From: Patiria miniata
Taxonomy: Eukaryota; Echinodermata; Asteroidea; Valvatida; Asterinidae
Length of the DNA: 64,000 nt
Direction: 5' to 3'
Assembly: GCF_015706575.1 (NCBI RefSeq)
Contig: NW_024037072.1
Location: 24,243,162 to 24,307,161, forward strand
Made by a program: the position numbers and the translations under genes
Notes under the pieces: generated by a model
Seen by the model: the letters and a program-made list of their open reading frames with translations, nothing else
Told to the model about the DNA's origin: nothing
Databases searched by the model: none
Shown: positions 38,858 through 52,300 of the stretch, in pieces
How the letters are laid out: every line of letters starts with the position of its first letter
Position numbering within the stretch: the stretch's first letter is position 1

Positions 38858-39070
38858 CCGTGTCCTATTGGACCGATCCAGTAAGCCCCGCCCACTGCGC
38901 ACGTGGGCAAATTACCACGTGCTCCTCTCCAATGCCACGCTGCATTTTCCTGCCGCGCGCATCATACGCGCGTGCACGCATGTCGGACTTCTGTGCACGC
39001 ACGTCGGACATAAATCACGGCTGTGATTGGTCAGTACACCATGGGGCGGTGCTTACTGGATCGGTCCATT
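38858..39070. repeat. Inverted repeat, GGACCGATCCAGTAAGC ends
   Basis: TATTGGACCGATCCAGTAAG at the left and CTTACTGGATCGGTCCA at the right, with GC-rich interior. About 210 bp; a probable MITE in the intergenic region. Confidence 0.6.
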
Positions 39071-39584
39071 ACTTGGCTTCGGCGTGACATCACACACGTC
39101 TATGGTAGTGGCTGCAACCACTTCCCATAGACTTGTGTGTAATATCAAGCCGTAGCCAAGAAAATCGGACTATTTTATTGTATTTCCGATGTTGCTCATT
39201 GGCCAATTGCCGCCATGAGTACTGCATAGGCTGCCATATACTATTAGGTCTATAATGAGTTCAGTACATTACAGGCAAAGAAGCGACAATGAAAAGTAAG
39301 GACACACTAAGTCCAAGAAAAAAAAAACACCCCCAGTTGATCGTCCGGTTTTTTTTGTAAAAGAGAAGGTTGATGACCACAAAATCGTCTTAAAGTGCTT
39401 AATATTGAATATTAGAAAATCTATTACATGTATAAGCATCTGAACTTCTGAAACATCTTTCAAAAATATTAATGCCTGATATTAACACAGACAAAAATTC
39501 ATGCATCCCAAAAAAGGAAGCGGGCGGGGTATTTGGTAACTGGTATTTGTTTCTACTTGGCCTAAGTGGATATAGATGCCATCT

Positions 39585-40600
39585 ATAAACACCGCAAAAT
39601 GGAGGAGTTTAAAAGCAGCACCGATAAATGTGGCCAAATGGTAACATGTTTACATGAACTGCTGTTCAATTCGAAAAGCCCTTTTTTGTTATACAGGAAA
39701 AAATAATAATAATAACTGAATAACTTAAAACCTGCAAACTACCCCCCAAAAATATGTAAATTATCACTACACAAAACAAATTAATATCCAAAAGAACCCA
39801 AAGCTATATATTTTTTTCAACTTCAATAATTTTTTTTGTGCATTTTAAAAAACTAAAGAAATATGTCTATAAAACTGCTTAACAACAATCATGAGTGTTT
39901 GTAAACAAATTCAACAAAATTTCAACGAGCTTGAAGATTACCATAATAATATAGCTACCTATGTCCTTGGTAAAATGCTCTCCGTGGTACAACATTTTTT
40001 CTAGTATACATTTTTTTCTCAATATCCCTTTGAAGAGTGAATTACTAAGCCTCAGTAATTAAGGACAAGGTTGGCAAATTATTGTATAGTTATGACCTGC
40101 ACGATTTTCACATTTACTAAAAATTGATCACATGATGAGAGCCATCCAATAATCTACTGCAAATTGGTAGATTTTATAGGCAGCACCGAGAAAATGTGGC
40201 ACAATGGCTACATGTACATGTAAAACTGCTGTTCAATTAGAAAAGCCTTTTTGTCTCGCAGGGGAAAAACCAAAACAATAAAACTAATTAACAACTGTAT
40301 TATTACAAACCTACCACCTACCAAAAAAACCCTGTATATGATCACTACAAAACAAATGGATATCCAAAAATAGAACCAAAACCTACATTGTTTTGTTCAA
40401 ATACAATTAATTTTTGTGCATATTATATTTTAAAACTAAAGAACAATCATGAATTTAAGTACCGTACATGTAAAAAAAAAAGAAGCACTTGATGATTACT
40501 AAAAATATAGCTATCTCTGGCCTTGGAAACATGCTCCCTGTAGTACATTTTTCTAGTTCCCTATCAATATCCCTTTGAATAGTGAATGATTACTGTGCTT
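39585..40600. repeat. Diverged tandem duplication, unit about 560 bp
   Basis: 39585-40055 and 40150-40600 share many blocks in the same order: GCAGCACCGA.AAATGTGGC, CTGCTGTTCAATT, ACAATCATGA, ATATAGCTA and CAATATCCCTTTGAA. AT-rich with no coding potential. Confidence 0.65.
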
Positions 40601-40614
40601 CATTGGGTGCGTTC

Positions 40615-41154
40615 GAGTAGCTCACCCGGATCGACTCAGGTATTAAAGGCAGACGGGTTGGGTAAATAGGGGCAGACGGGTTAGCCACGATAGCCGGGCT
40701 AATCGAACGCTCAACCACCGCGCGGGCCATCACGATTCTCACGGGACGCCTGTATAGCAATGGCTGCACCCATTGCACTGACAAAGTAATGTATGCATTA
40801 TACGCGCACTGGGTAATTAGTTTGAGATTTAATGCTTTTCCGTCAATTGAAAAAAAAGAAGTAATTATAGTATCTAAAGTCGCAGTGAGCTCAATAAATG
40901 GGAATTCATTGGAATTGGAATTCAATAAAGTATATTTTTGAGTCCAACTCAGATTACCGTGGTCCGACCGCCATATTTGTCCCTTTCTTGGAATGAACAA
41001 CGCATGCGTGTGACGTATTTCCACCACTGACTCTGCTCCACGAGCAGGGTCTGTGGTGGCTGACCCAGATGAGCCCGAGTACGACGTCAAAGCTTAGAAT
41101 CGAACTGCACGGGGCTGACCCGTGTCGACCCGGGTGAACTAAACGAACGCACCC
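40615..41154. mobile_element. hAT-like MITE, GGGTGCGTTCG ends
   Basis: Inverted ends GGGTGCGTTCGAGTAGCTCA and TGAACTAAACGAACGCACCC, with CACCCGGATCGAC / GTCGACCCGGGTG inside. The ends resemble common hAT-type MITE termini; a clear 8-bp target duplication was not seen. Confidence 0.65.
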
Positions 41155-41159
41155 ATCAA

Positions 41160-42730
41160 CAGAGCCTCAAATGCCATTTTGTCTTTGAGCTCCGGACCAC
41201 TCCGCGAACCTTCTATGGTACTTTACACAACGTTGCCCTTGTTGTTGAAATAATTACCCAAAAAACATTCATGTTGAGATTTTGTCTTGGCATTCCACAA
41301 GAAACAAATGATGAGAAATCAGTTGGAGATGGGTGAAATTAAAAACAAATTTTACTTCCGACCTTTCACATAAGGATTTTGGTACCTATATAGGTCCCTT
41401 GTTCGATCAAGTTTTTTTCGTGAGAACGAAAATGATAACGATGCAAAGATTTACCTACCTAAAAGCTGAGTTTCAACTAAAACAAAATGGAGTCTAGGCC
41501 TATATATTGTCCTTCCAAAAGGTCCAAAAGCTAAGCATACTAAGTCTACAATTCGTTATGTTCATCAATGAATATACTATTCCTGTTACAGCCATTACAC
41601 CATTAAATTATCTAAGTCTTACACCAAAACATAAATAAACACCAAACCCTTTTTTTATTTTGTGACTACATTAATACAAACACAATAAAAAAATATATAT
41701 CACCACACAAACAGTTGAAAGAAAAAAAAAGTAGAACCCCCCCGAGATTTTCAAATACAAGTCATGTACCATAAGATATCCCCCTATGCACACATAACAT
41801 CAAAGTTACCCTATGACTAAGCCACAGTGGTCATGAACACACTTCATGTTTACCGGTCACATGTAGGCTTACCATGTTTTGCTTCTGTGGAAGATATAGG
41901 CCTATTGGGCCTTTTTTTTTGTTAGGATGGATACATTTAGGGATGCATGCTGATCATATCTTATCGGTTTACTATAGGCCTATTTCATCCTTAAAAAACT
42001 TATCATTATCTCATCAAAACTGGAACATCCTTTCCCAACGAATTTATTTCGCAGGCAGTTTTTCATGCAGTCGGCGTCAAACAGCTGGCGTTCTCTAAGA
42101 GTACATCCCCACTGTTAGGAACTATACGGACAAAAATGAAAATACATGTAGACTATTAATTCAACTTTAGTGACCGACTTTTTACAAAGAGCATCAAAAA
42201 CACCGACTAATCCTTTCGGGTGTATATGACAAACTCATTTTTGGTGAAACGTTTCTCGACCCAAGCGACTTTCACATTGGGAAAGAAAACACTGCAAGTT
42301 TCACTCACTTTAAAACCAAAATAAATAAATGAAATAGGACTTAACTTTAACACTGAAACTGGGGGCTTGTAAGACAAGAGGGGTGCAACACAAAGTGCTA
42401 GTCCTGGTTAGAAAAAAAACCTTCATGACATAGTAACTTAAAACCACACCATGTGACCATGCTTCTCCTGCAGTCTGCAACGATATACGAAACATCATTT
42501 GTCTAAAACTGACAGTATTTTGTTGTTGATAACACAGATGCCTATAGTACAAAATTCCCAACCATTATCAAAGTCATCATATTAATTAACCTTAACTTTA
42601 ACATAAACGTTTTAGTGGCATTCCATAAATTGCTGTCGTGCGATTGATTTTATAAGGCAACTTTTGTCAGAAACATTTGTGTCACCATGTTGTCAATTGT
42701 TGACAAATAAAGATGTTTTGTGTGTCGGTG
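41160..42730. other. Intergenic DNA with no recognised feature
   Basis: AT-rich sequence without a convincing exon or repeat boundary on either strand. A calpain terminal exon ending WLQxTMYx was looked for here and not found. Confidence 0.5.
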
Positions 42731-42998
42731 GGGAGTCAGTTGGCTCAGTGTTTGTAGGCCTACTGTCCTCGCCCTCCACCGCTGTGGCCTGGGTTCGATT
42801 CCTGCCCTGTCATGGTCCACATGTTGATCGGTTTTTCAATCATATACCTTATACCGTGGGTGTTCCCTAGAATAATGTTCTCAGGTTGTACTCCCAAATC
42901 TAAAACTGTATTTTTTGTCTTCCCAATACAGTTTTCTTTAAGCCGAGGGCACTAAGGAATCATTAGTTTCATTACCAGAAAGAAATGAAATAAATAAA
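42731..42998 (+). repeat. tRNA-derived SINE, family A, copy 2
   Basis: It has an A-box-like AGTTGGCTCAGTG, B-box GGGTTCGATTCCTGCC, a shared body (CTCCCAAATCTAAAACTGTA) and an A-rich tail. It is better preserved than the copy at 1191-1478 in the promoter-like head. It lies just beyond the probable calpain 3' end. Confidence 0.75.
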
Positions 42999-43255
42999 GC
43001 ACGTATTAATTGGATTTCGCCGTTTCCAAAAGATTTTCCGACAAATCTACCAGAAATCTGTGGAATAACAGTCCAAATTAGTTTTAGCCAGTGTATTTTC
43101 AGACAATTTCTAACAGATTTTTTTGAAGTTCCTATCAATAATTTAATGTGAAAACCAATAATCCTTTCTGGCAGTAATAAACAATTAGCGCATATTCCCC
43201 ATGAAAATGACCATGCAAATCTTTGCCAATAGGCCTAGTCTGATGATATGACTGC

Positions 43256-43314
43256 TCATACCTCATCCAGGCTGTAAGCATCACCGCGTCTCATCGCCAG
43301 TTGGAAGTTACATT
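43256..43314 (-). CDS. Calpain exon: probable last exon, short or shifted EF-hand 5
   Basis: Begins at acceptor TCCACAG with phase 1 in. It reads CNFQLAMRRGDAYSLDE and then Val-stop (TGA at 43256-43258). Alternatively GTATGA just after GAG (43262) is a donor to an unfound exon coding the common ending WLQxTMYx. The part seen resembles the second half of EF-hand 5; the dimerising PEF5 loop is not evident. Confidence 0.6.
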
Positions 43315-46300
43315 CTGTGGAAAGAATCGAACATATACTTTACTTTCAAATTTAGGTCTATATAGTGTGTATCAAAAAAATGCAAACAACATGTAACCGA
43401 ATGCAAGACAAAGAATGTGTAACCAACACAAGTAATAAAGGTATGGTTTAGAAGATACGCCTTTCCTCTTTAAAATGAGACATCTAACGACCAAATCGTA
43501 TAATGTTTGACAGATTTATGAGTAATTTTCCTAGTGAGGTCAATTGACCATGGGACCAAGTTTTCGATTTTAGGCATTGGGATGAAGGTAGGCTAATTGC
43601 TTCTGTGTGGATATTTGCCTGGCCTACAAACGTCGTGGTTAGCGAGTTAACACAATTCTAAACACTTCTAAACACTCAAGATGTTTACAAACTGATAGTA
43701 AGACAGTGTTTAGAATTGTGTTAACTCGCTAACCACGACGTTTGTAGGCCAGGCAAATATCCACACAGAAGCAATTAGGCTACCTTCATCCCAATGCCTA
43801 AAATCGAAAACTTGGTCCCATGGTCAATTGACCTCTCTAGGAAAATTACTCATAAATCTGTCAAACATTATACGATTTGGTCGTTAGATGTCTCATTTTA
43901 AAGAGGAAAGGCGTATCTTTCAAACCGTACCTTTATTATTTATGTTGGTTACACATTCTACGTCTGGCATTCCGTTTTATTTTGTTTGCATTTTTTGATA
44001 CACACTGTATAACAGTCAAACTTCAAAGCACAAAAGATGCTAAGTATACGGGTGAAGTGAATACTAACAAAGTGCAGTAGATGCCTGTCACATCTGAAAA
44101 CTTATTTGACTAGTGGCTAATATTACGAGGAAGGGCTTGACAGTCATAATAAAACAATGATAATTATTTGAGAGGCCTACACTGACCCATCAAGTGCTTG
44201 AGCTTGACGACGCAAGCAAGGAAATCGTCAAAGGTGATGACCCCCTCTATGTTGCTATAGCGCAGCACCAAGGTACGAAACAACTGGTTGCTGACACGGA
44301 ACCCTGCAATGTGAGGATAATAAAACCAAGTTAAAATCTGGATAGACAGGTGCGTTTTAGGTAAAAAAAAAAAACCAATTAATTAAGGGCGTATTAACAC
44401 ACTGTAGTACGGCAGATAGTGACATATTTGGGAGAATTGTGCTTTTGATGATACAAGCATGAGATTCGGTACACAGTTGCAGTAAAAAAGATATTTGGCC
44501 ATAGGGCCATCACAAGTTTGGCCTATTGCAACAATGGCGGCCATTTTTCAATTTGGCCGCCGTGACATATTATTTTACCTATATTTTGATACATTTCTGT
44601 GTATAACGTGTTGGTGTGGTTGCAAAATGTGTTAAAACGGCCGCCATATTGGACAATGGGTCAGAATGGCCGCCATATTTTGTCATGGGACAAATCTGTG
44701 ACGACAAGTATAGTCGGAGGTCTTTAATTGGGTGCTAAAAGTCATGCTTTTATGAAAAAAAATCAATTTATTCACACCTTATGTACCAAATATATGTAAA
44801 TATCAAGTAATGGCGGCCATTTTGAAAAAAAGACCGCCATTGTTGTCATAGGCCAAATCTGTGATGGCCCTTTAGCCAAATTTTTTTCTTAGGACATACT
44901 CTGACTGTATGCCGAATTTTATGCTTGTATCATCAAAAGCACAATTCCTGCACATATCTGCCGTACTCAGAAAAAGCGGATATGTAAATGTGGCCTACAA
45001 CAATAATTATCTTGAACCCGTTGGGTGGGAACACTATGCAGCATTTTTATTTTTTGGCAAAGTATTATCACGCCACAAACTACTTCATTCGATCACATGC
45101 ATTCCAAAAATAGGGGCGGTAGGTTGAGAAACCTTCTTTTTTTTAATTTTGCAAGTTTTGTGTGTTGTGAATGAATGGTGTTTTCACATCATGCGCGTAC
45201 TATTATTTCAGCTTGATTTATTTAGATGCGTGCCACGGAAACATTTAAAACCGACCCCCAAAAAACCATCAAACGATGAAATGCTACCTATTTAAGGAAA
45301 AAATATTTAAGGTCAACGATACTTTCACAGATGAGAGAATTTAAGTTGTACCTACCACTTTGCACAACATTGCAACGAGAAACTGGTCGGCGTGGTCCGT
45401 TTCAGAGAAAATTTAGTGGAATAATAATAATAATTACCTTGGATTGGAAAATTTTGAGAGACATTGACAAAGACTTGCGCAACAAATTTTCAAACTGAAA
45501 TGTGCCCTAACCCAATATTCCCTTGTCTTTTCCCCATGAATTTCGGTATGTTTACTAATTAGACCACGAGGCTACCTAATTGCGACAATAACATTTTTGC
45601 CTCTAAAGGGGGCTGTGACATTAGGGAGACATGGATATTATAGTTACAATGATAATTACGAATATTTTCGACCCGGCAACTAAAGCGGGTGGCCAAACCT
45701 TGAAATTGAATGGTAAAAGACTTTTTTGTTAAAAGCACGTGATTTTTTTTCTCGGACGAAAATGCATGTTAAAGAGGTTGTGGAATGCTCGAAGACATTT
45801 CCGTCATTTTTCGGGTATATGTAGCCTAAGGTGTGATGAAATAAAAACGACTATTGTTTCTGTCATAAAATGAGTACAAAATGTACTTTGAGAGCTGTTT
45901 TTCAAGTCCTGTCATGCCTGTTTTGACCCGAAAGTGCAATTTGTATAAAAGTCGTCGTTGCGGGCAGCAATCAAAACACAGTAAATCGTGACGTAATAAA
46001 CAGGACTCCCGATGCAGAGTAGCATAAATGAGTCCTGTTTATTACGTCACGATTTACTGTGTTTTGTTTGCTGCCCGCAACGACGACTTTTACACAAATT
46101 GCACGTTCGGGTCGAAACAGGACCTGAAAAATAGCTCTCAAAAGTGCCCTTTGTACTCATTTCATGACAGAAACAATAGTCGTTTTTATTTCATCACACA
46201 TTAGGCTACATATACCCGAAAAATGACGGAAATGTCTTTGAGCATTCCACAACCTCTTTAAGGTAAATCTGATTGAGAAATGTTTTAAAATAACCGGGAA

Positions 46301-49300
46301 AACATATTCAATGTTTGTGAGTGCAATGGTGAGAATAATAACATCTCCCGTGAACTTTCCGCCGTACTGAGATCGCGTATACTTATCATAAAGCTTCTGA
46401 CCGAGTTTGACCAACATAAAGGGTGAGTAAAAAAACGAAACGCAAATGTCGGGACTATTATGTCAGTGAAGTTCTGCATGTAGCACTTTCAAAATCTAGA
46501 ATATAAAAGCCCAATTCATAAACTTTCTTTGGGTACAAGCATTATTTAAATCACTTAAGTACTTTTCAAGTTACGGAATTTTAAACACAACCACCGTTTT
46601 AAATTTCTGTCCACGGATCACACAAAAGGTGTGCGTTCTTTCAGCAAACGAAAACAATTCACACACATCCCTTTGTGATTTGTTTTCGTTTTGCTGAAAG
46701 AACACTTACTTTTTGTAATCCGTTGACAGAACTTTAAAACGGTGGTTGTGTTTAAAAGTCCGTCACTTAAAAATTACATGAGTGATTTGAATGATTCTTG
46801 TACTAAAAGAAAGCTTCTGCATGAATTGGGTTTTCATATGCTAGATTATAAAAGTGCTACATACAGAACTTCACTAAAACAATAGTCCCGACATTTGTTT
46901 TTTGTTTTTTACTCACCCTGTACACCATGAAACACTTGACAAAAAGTCGTGGTCTTATTGGCCAATTGGCACTCTTTTGATTGACAGGCCTAAAATATCC
47001 ACAATGACCATTATCCCGAAGTGTGATTCCTTAATACAACCATTTTATTCCAACTCGATGATACCCCAATTCCTGTGCCCTTCCCCCGCAAAAAAAATTG
47101 AAAAAATTGAAAACTAAAAACACTACTCTACTCACCAATTTTACTCAGGGCTCTACGCAGTTCATAGCTGTTGAAGTTTCCTGAGTTATCTTGATCGTAC
47201 TTTTTAAAAACGCCCTGTACAAATTACAAAATTACAAATATATATTTATATGTATATGGCACACTTGATCTGTATTAAAGCAGAACGACGTGATATCTGT
47301 TTAAAAGTATAGTCGTATATTTGTAAGTTGTGCATTTTGTTCGTTTGAAGCAACAAACGTGCTCAAATTCTAAAGAAGGGTGCTGAACAACTAAACCTGA
47401 TGAAGTTTCAGCTCAGCTTCAGCTGTATATTCGAGAAAAACAGTACTCTAGGATCTGGATTTCAAATTCAAAAGTTGCTCAATCATGTTTTGAATTGGGC
47501 CTGAAATCAGCGTCCGAGACACGTTCTCACAGAGCCGATTGCAGCTACGCACACTTCGCCGAATAAAAAAAGAACTACTAAGGCCAAAAAAAAAAAGTCT
47601 CCGGTTTCTGGTATGGAGCTTGTCCAAAAAGTGGTGCGGCGACGCGGCTTTTTTTTTTTTTTTACCCGACTTTTTTGCTTCAAATGTCGGCTGATGACTG
47701 CAAATGGTGCCCGACTAAACTTAGTGCAAATATATGGGAGTCCAGAGAGGCCACATAAAGCTTATTCTCGATCATAACCCCATCAAAAAAACACGTTGAA
47801 ATTGCGCAGCAGCAGAATTCCAGTCAAACCAGTGAGTTTGGCGGTTTTGAGACATCATCTTTCATTGAAAAAAAAACTTTTTCATTTTGCCGACGCGCAT
47901 GGCTACGGCGACGCGCGCGCATACCAGAAACCGGAGACTTTTTTTTTTTGGCCTAACGGACATTTCCAACGGTGCGTCTTAAGACGCACCGTACCGTTGG
48001 AAAGGGCTTCTTTCGTTGACCCCTTACTATCTTTTAACCAAGGATGTTTTTCAACAATAGTTACGTCAGTTACTTTTTGGAAAGCTGCAAATGATGGGAT
48101 ATAGCTTTAATATCCTTTAACATTCACTGCATGTAGTACATATTGTGATTAATCTTTTTTTTAATTTCCATCGTGAGCACGTAGATATATAGGTTCAAAA
48201 GTGGAAAAGCCTGCATTTAACTCTCTTTGTCACCGGTTGTCATTCAGGTACATAGACGCCTTGCATGGCAGCCATGTTGACTGGGACCAGATTGACTGGG
48301 ACCAATAGGACGCCAGACCAATGGGACGCCGGACCAATGGGACGTCCCCGGCCCCGTGTCAAAAGGCGGTAACATTTCCGTGCAAACGTTGTGCACAAAA
48401 TAATAATGGGGATCATGTTTATGCAAAGAATGTCGTGGTTGGCAGAGCAAACTGGGCTCAGTTCCTTTCTCAATTTATTTAGACGACTGATTCTTCAAAT
48501 TCACTTTTGCCTACCTTCCACTGCCTGAGGTTACTCCACACTTCCTTGAACTCATCAAAGCCGAGCTTGCCAGAAACATCAACCTGGCAAAAAGCTTGGT
48601 TAAGGAGAACACTTTACGATACAATCTAGTCATTTTTGTTTTCATACAGACCCATTTCTGTCCTTTGATAGATGATTACTGACAAATGACAATGACAAAT
48701 GATGCTGATAAATATTGAGCCATTACATTGTTAATTCAATATGCTCTTGTTAAAATTCCAATATATATTTGTTAGACAAGAGTATGAGTTCCGTGAGCCA
48801 ACAAAGAGGGCGTTTATATTACCACTTTTGAGAGACGCGTCTGATGCTGCGTTCAAATCACGTCGTGTTTATCCGATGTTCACAAGTTCATTAGTCGTAT
48901 CTAGCATTCGTATTCCCCTGTAACTCGTATTCACCAGTGGTGAAGTGGAGGCGGAATTATTTTCTCGAGTTCACCACAAGTCTGGTTCCCTGACCTGATA
49001 ATTTCCCCCCACACCCAGACGTCTAAATTCATTTCGCTCGTAACCCCGCCCTGCAAACAGGACGCTGGGATACTCTGATGATCTTCACAGAATCTTGTGA
49101 AGGAAGTGGTCTATGACCTATGTATAAAGCATCTGGCTACAGCTGTTCAAGACCGCAGTTAGACAATGTGCGCAAATGCTATCCGAAAACGTCCCATAAA
49201 ATTGCGCACATTCCATACCGGATGTGATTTCTGTTTCATTGCGGACCATGTGGACAAAATTTTGAGCGTCGCATAATGCAATCCGACCGTTCGTGATTCG

Positions 49301-52300
49301 AAACGGAGCCTGAGCGAGTGACGGGAATTGTAAATTTACAACACAGCCTGAACACAGATAAGGTTTACATAATTTCCTACATTATTACGCTTTTCAACGA
49401 GAAAAAACATCTCTAAACTGGAATAAAAGAGTAATGAATCAGTCTTAACGGCCGTTTCAAACCTTGCAGAGTCATGACTTTGATGACGCGCAGGTCACTG
49501 GTCACGCAAAATCCAACCAATCAGAGCGTGAATTCATCAGAGTATCCCAGCGTCCTGTTTGCAGGGCGGGGGCTACGAGCGAACTAAATTCATCAGAAAT
49601 AGTCGGAATCTTAATTTTGGACTGGTTCACGACCATATAGACCTTTCTACGCTTGGTTGGCAAACTGCATTTTTGCCAACCACGGGCACTGATCTCTATA
49701 TAAAGACTGGATAGCGGATATTCGCCAATGTTTACAAACAAAGGCCAGGTCTATAGTTATTTTGTTCACGACTTGCCAAAAATAGTTTGCGCGGCTAAGG
49801 CAATGTACAAGACAAGAAAGGAAGGCCTTGTGCATGCGTGCATGGTAAGTAGCACATGATAAACACGACGCGATTGGGACGCATGATCTGTCTCCCAGAA
49901 TAATCCCCGCCCCCCAAAAAATCCCTAAGGATACAATCGATGTCCGTAATGGATATACCGGGAACCAGTCTAGCTCCCCTGACTCTCTTTTTCTGGCCCG
50001 TGACGGAGCCCAAGTCCAAAGATTGGTTAGTGTGTATAAAAACTGCATGTGGCTTATTTCGTAAATGTGGGGCCAATGAATTTTGATGTCACTCATTACA
50101 TTGTGATATTTGTTGCCCTGTAGCAACAGTGAATTATATACAAATGATTTTAGTTGCTCAAATTATAGTACTTGTACATACATATTTTATAGCACAGCAT
50201 GAAACATCCAACTAATTTCCTGAAAGCTAAATAGTTCACGGTTTCACGTGTAAAAGGGACAGCAAAGCTGCGACATTTTAAAAACTGCTGTTGAAATGTG
50301 TTTTACTTGGTTCCGAATTCCGTATGTTATTGAATCCTACCCTGTGCGCGCATGACTGTGTGTATGAAAAATGGGCCTTATTCACGAGTTGGCCATTTTG
50401 TCGAGTTCCCTGAGTGTATTGCATTAATTGTTAACTGTTGAATGGGATAGCACCAGACTATTAATGCAGGCATAATGCAGCCTTATTTTACTGTCTTTTT
50501 TTAAATGTGGCTTTAAACATTATAGGGAATGTTTAATTACACATTTTACATTGTTTATAAAAGCAGAATGGAAAGAATTAGTAATTAACTTGCTTTCATT
50601 TCTCTTCGCAAGTTCCAAAAATTAAGATTTTACCTAAGTTTCAATTTAATATGGCCGACTCGTGCATAAGGCCCATGGACAGTTTGGTCGAGAGAAAAGA
50701 AACAATGCATTACAAAAATAGTGATTTTGGGAAGAAAAGTGAAATTCCCTTCCTACTAAAGTTTCCTATTGATTTTGCATTTGAATAATCAGATAGTTCA
50801 TTTAAACATTAAATAAACAACAGTATTGAGACCCCTCGTACTGAAAAAAACCATCAAGGATACATCTACGGCAGCTAAAATGGCTCTGCATGTATCCGTA
50901 GAAAATTCAGAGCCTTCAAACTCTAAAATATCAGAAAGAAAAAATAAATCAGAAAGTTAATGAACGTCTATATTTTAATGTTGTTGAAGTAATTCGTCTA
51001 TGGATTTACAAGGGAAAGAGGCAACTCATTCCATTTTCAAATAAGGTTTTGCCCTCCATTTTCACAAGAATTTCCCACAGCAACTTTTTAGGAATTTAGC
51101 ATTTTGATCAGAACCCCTAGCCCTCGTTATATTAATCTAAATTTTCAATCATTAAATTAAGTCACAAAAAAATGCCTACTTTTATTCAAAATGTTGCCAA
51201 TTACACGCAGAGTATAGGCATGCGCTGCTTCCAGTATGTTCTAAGACTAAATAATAGTATTTGCAATAACTTACAAATAAGTACTGGCTGTTACATCAAT
51301 CTACTTTTGACAGCACGTGCACAAACTATCTCACAACTCAAACCAAACACACCTCTTTAATAGTCATACAAATAGCGTGTAGAGACTGCAAACCACACTT
51401 CGTGTATAAACTGGCAGCCCGTGATGAAAACGTGTAACACATTGCTTTGTTCCAGTTATTTGCCACACTTGGTGGCAGCGGTGGGATCCTTATATATCCG
51501 TGGATATTTTGGGCATAGTATTCAACCGTCCCTAGACTTTTTGGACATGCAACTCCGTCCCCGGGGGCTACTTTCATAGTGACCGTTTTAGCCGATTTTC
51601 GGCTAAACTTTGACAGATTCTTCGTTCAAAAACGAGTTTGACCGATTTTTTTGGGCAGATTTCTGGCAGAATTCAGCAAAAATTGTTATTTAACAGAAAA
51701 AAACATAGCAAATTAGAAAAAAACCCAGCACATTTGTTTGAAAAAGCTTCATTTTTTTTCAAACACACCCTTGCATAATTGAACAGGTTGCCTGGTCTAA
51801 GTGCTGAGGTTCACTGGGAAAAAGACGACGCAACCGCGTTTTGCCTGAAATTTACGCAGTTTCATAACATCTTTATGTGACTGAAGATTGTTTATAATGT
51901 AATTTTAAACTTAATTAAGGCGATACTAGTTATACTACTACTACATCTGCACGTGCTGTAGTGTATTTTGAGTAATTCTGGGGAATTGGGCAGAGTTTTG
52001 ATTCATCTGAAAGATTTTTGGAGTGTGTTAAATTTAGCAGAATTTTTCTTCATGACCTTACGGTCACCCTGGTTACTTTTTTCAACCTCGTTGCCATATA
52101 ATCCTGGATTTTCACTTGCTTCCTGTATCCCAATTCGATACAGCTATTAACCGTAATTGGTGTTATTTCCAGCTGGTTATAATATTACTCATTTAACAAT
52201 CAATGTGAATTACTCCCAATCGACCTGAAAACACCCCCTTTAATTTCCATTTTGGCATAATGTGTAATGTGACACAGCATGTATGTAATATGTGTAACAT

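Noticed and set aside
40590-41090. 166-codon open frame on the minus strand
   Set aside because: It lies inside a non-autonomous hAT-like MITE and has no transposase motifs.
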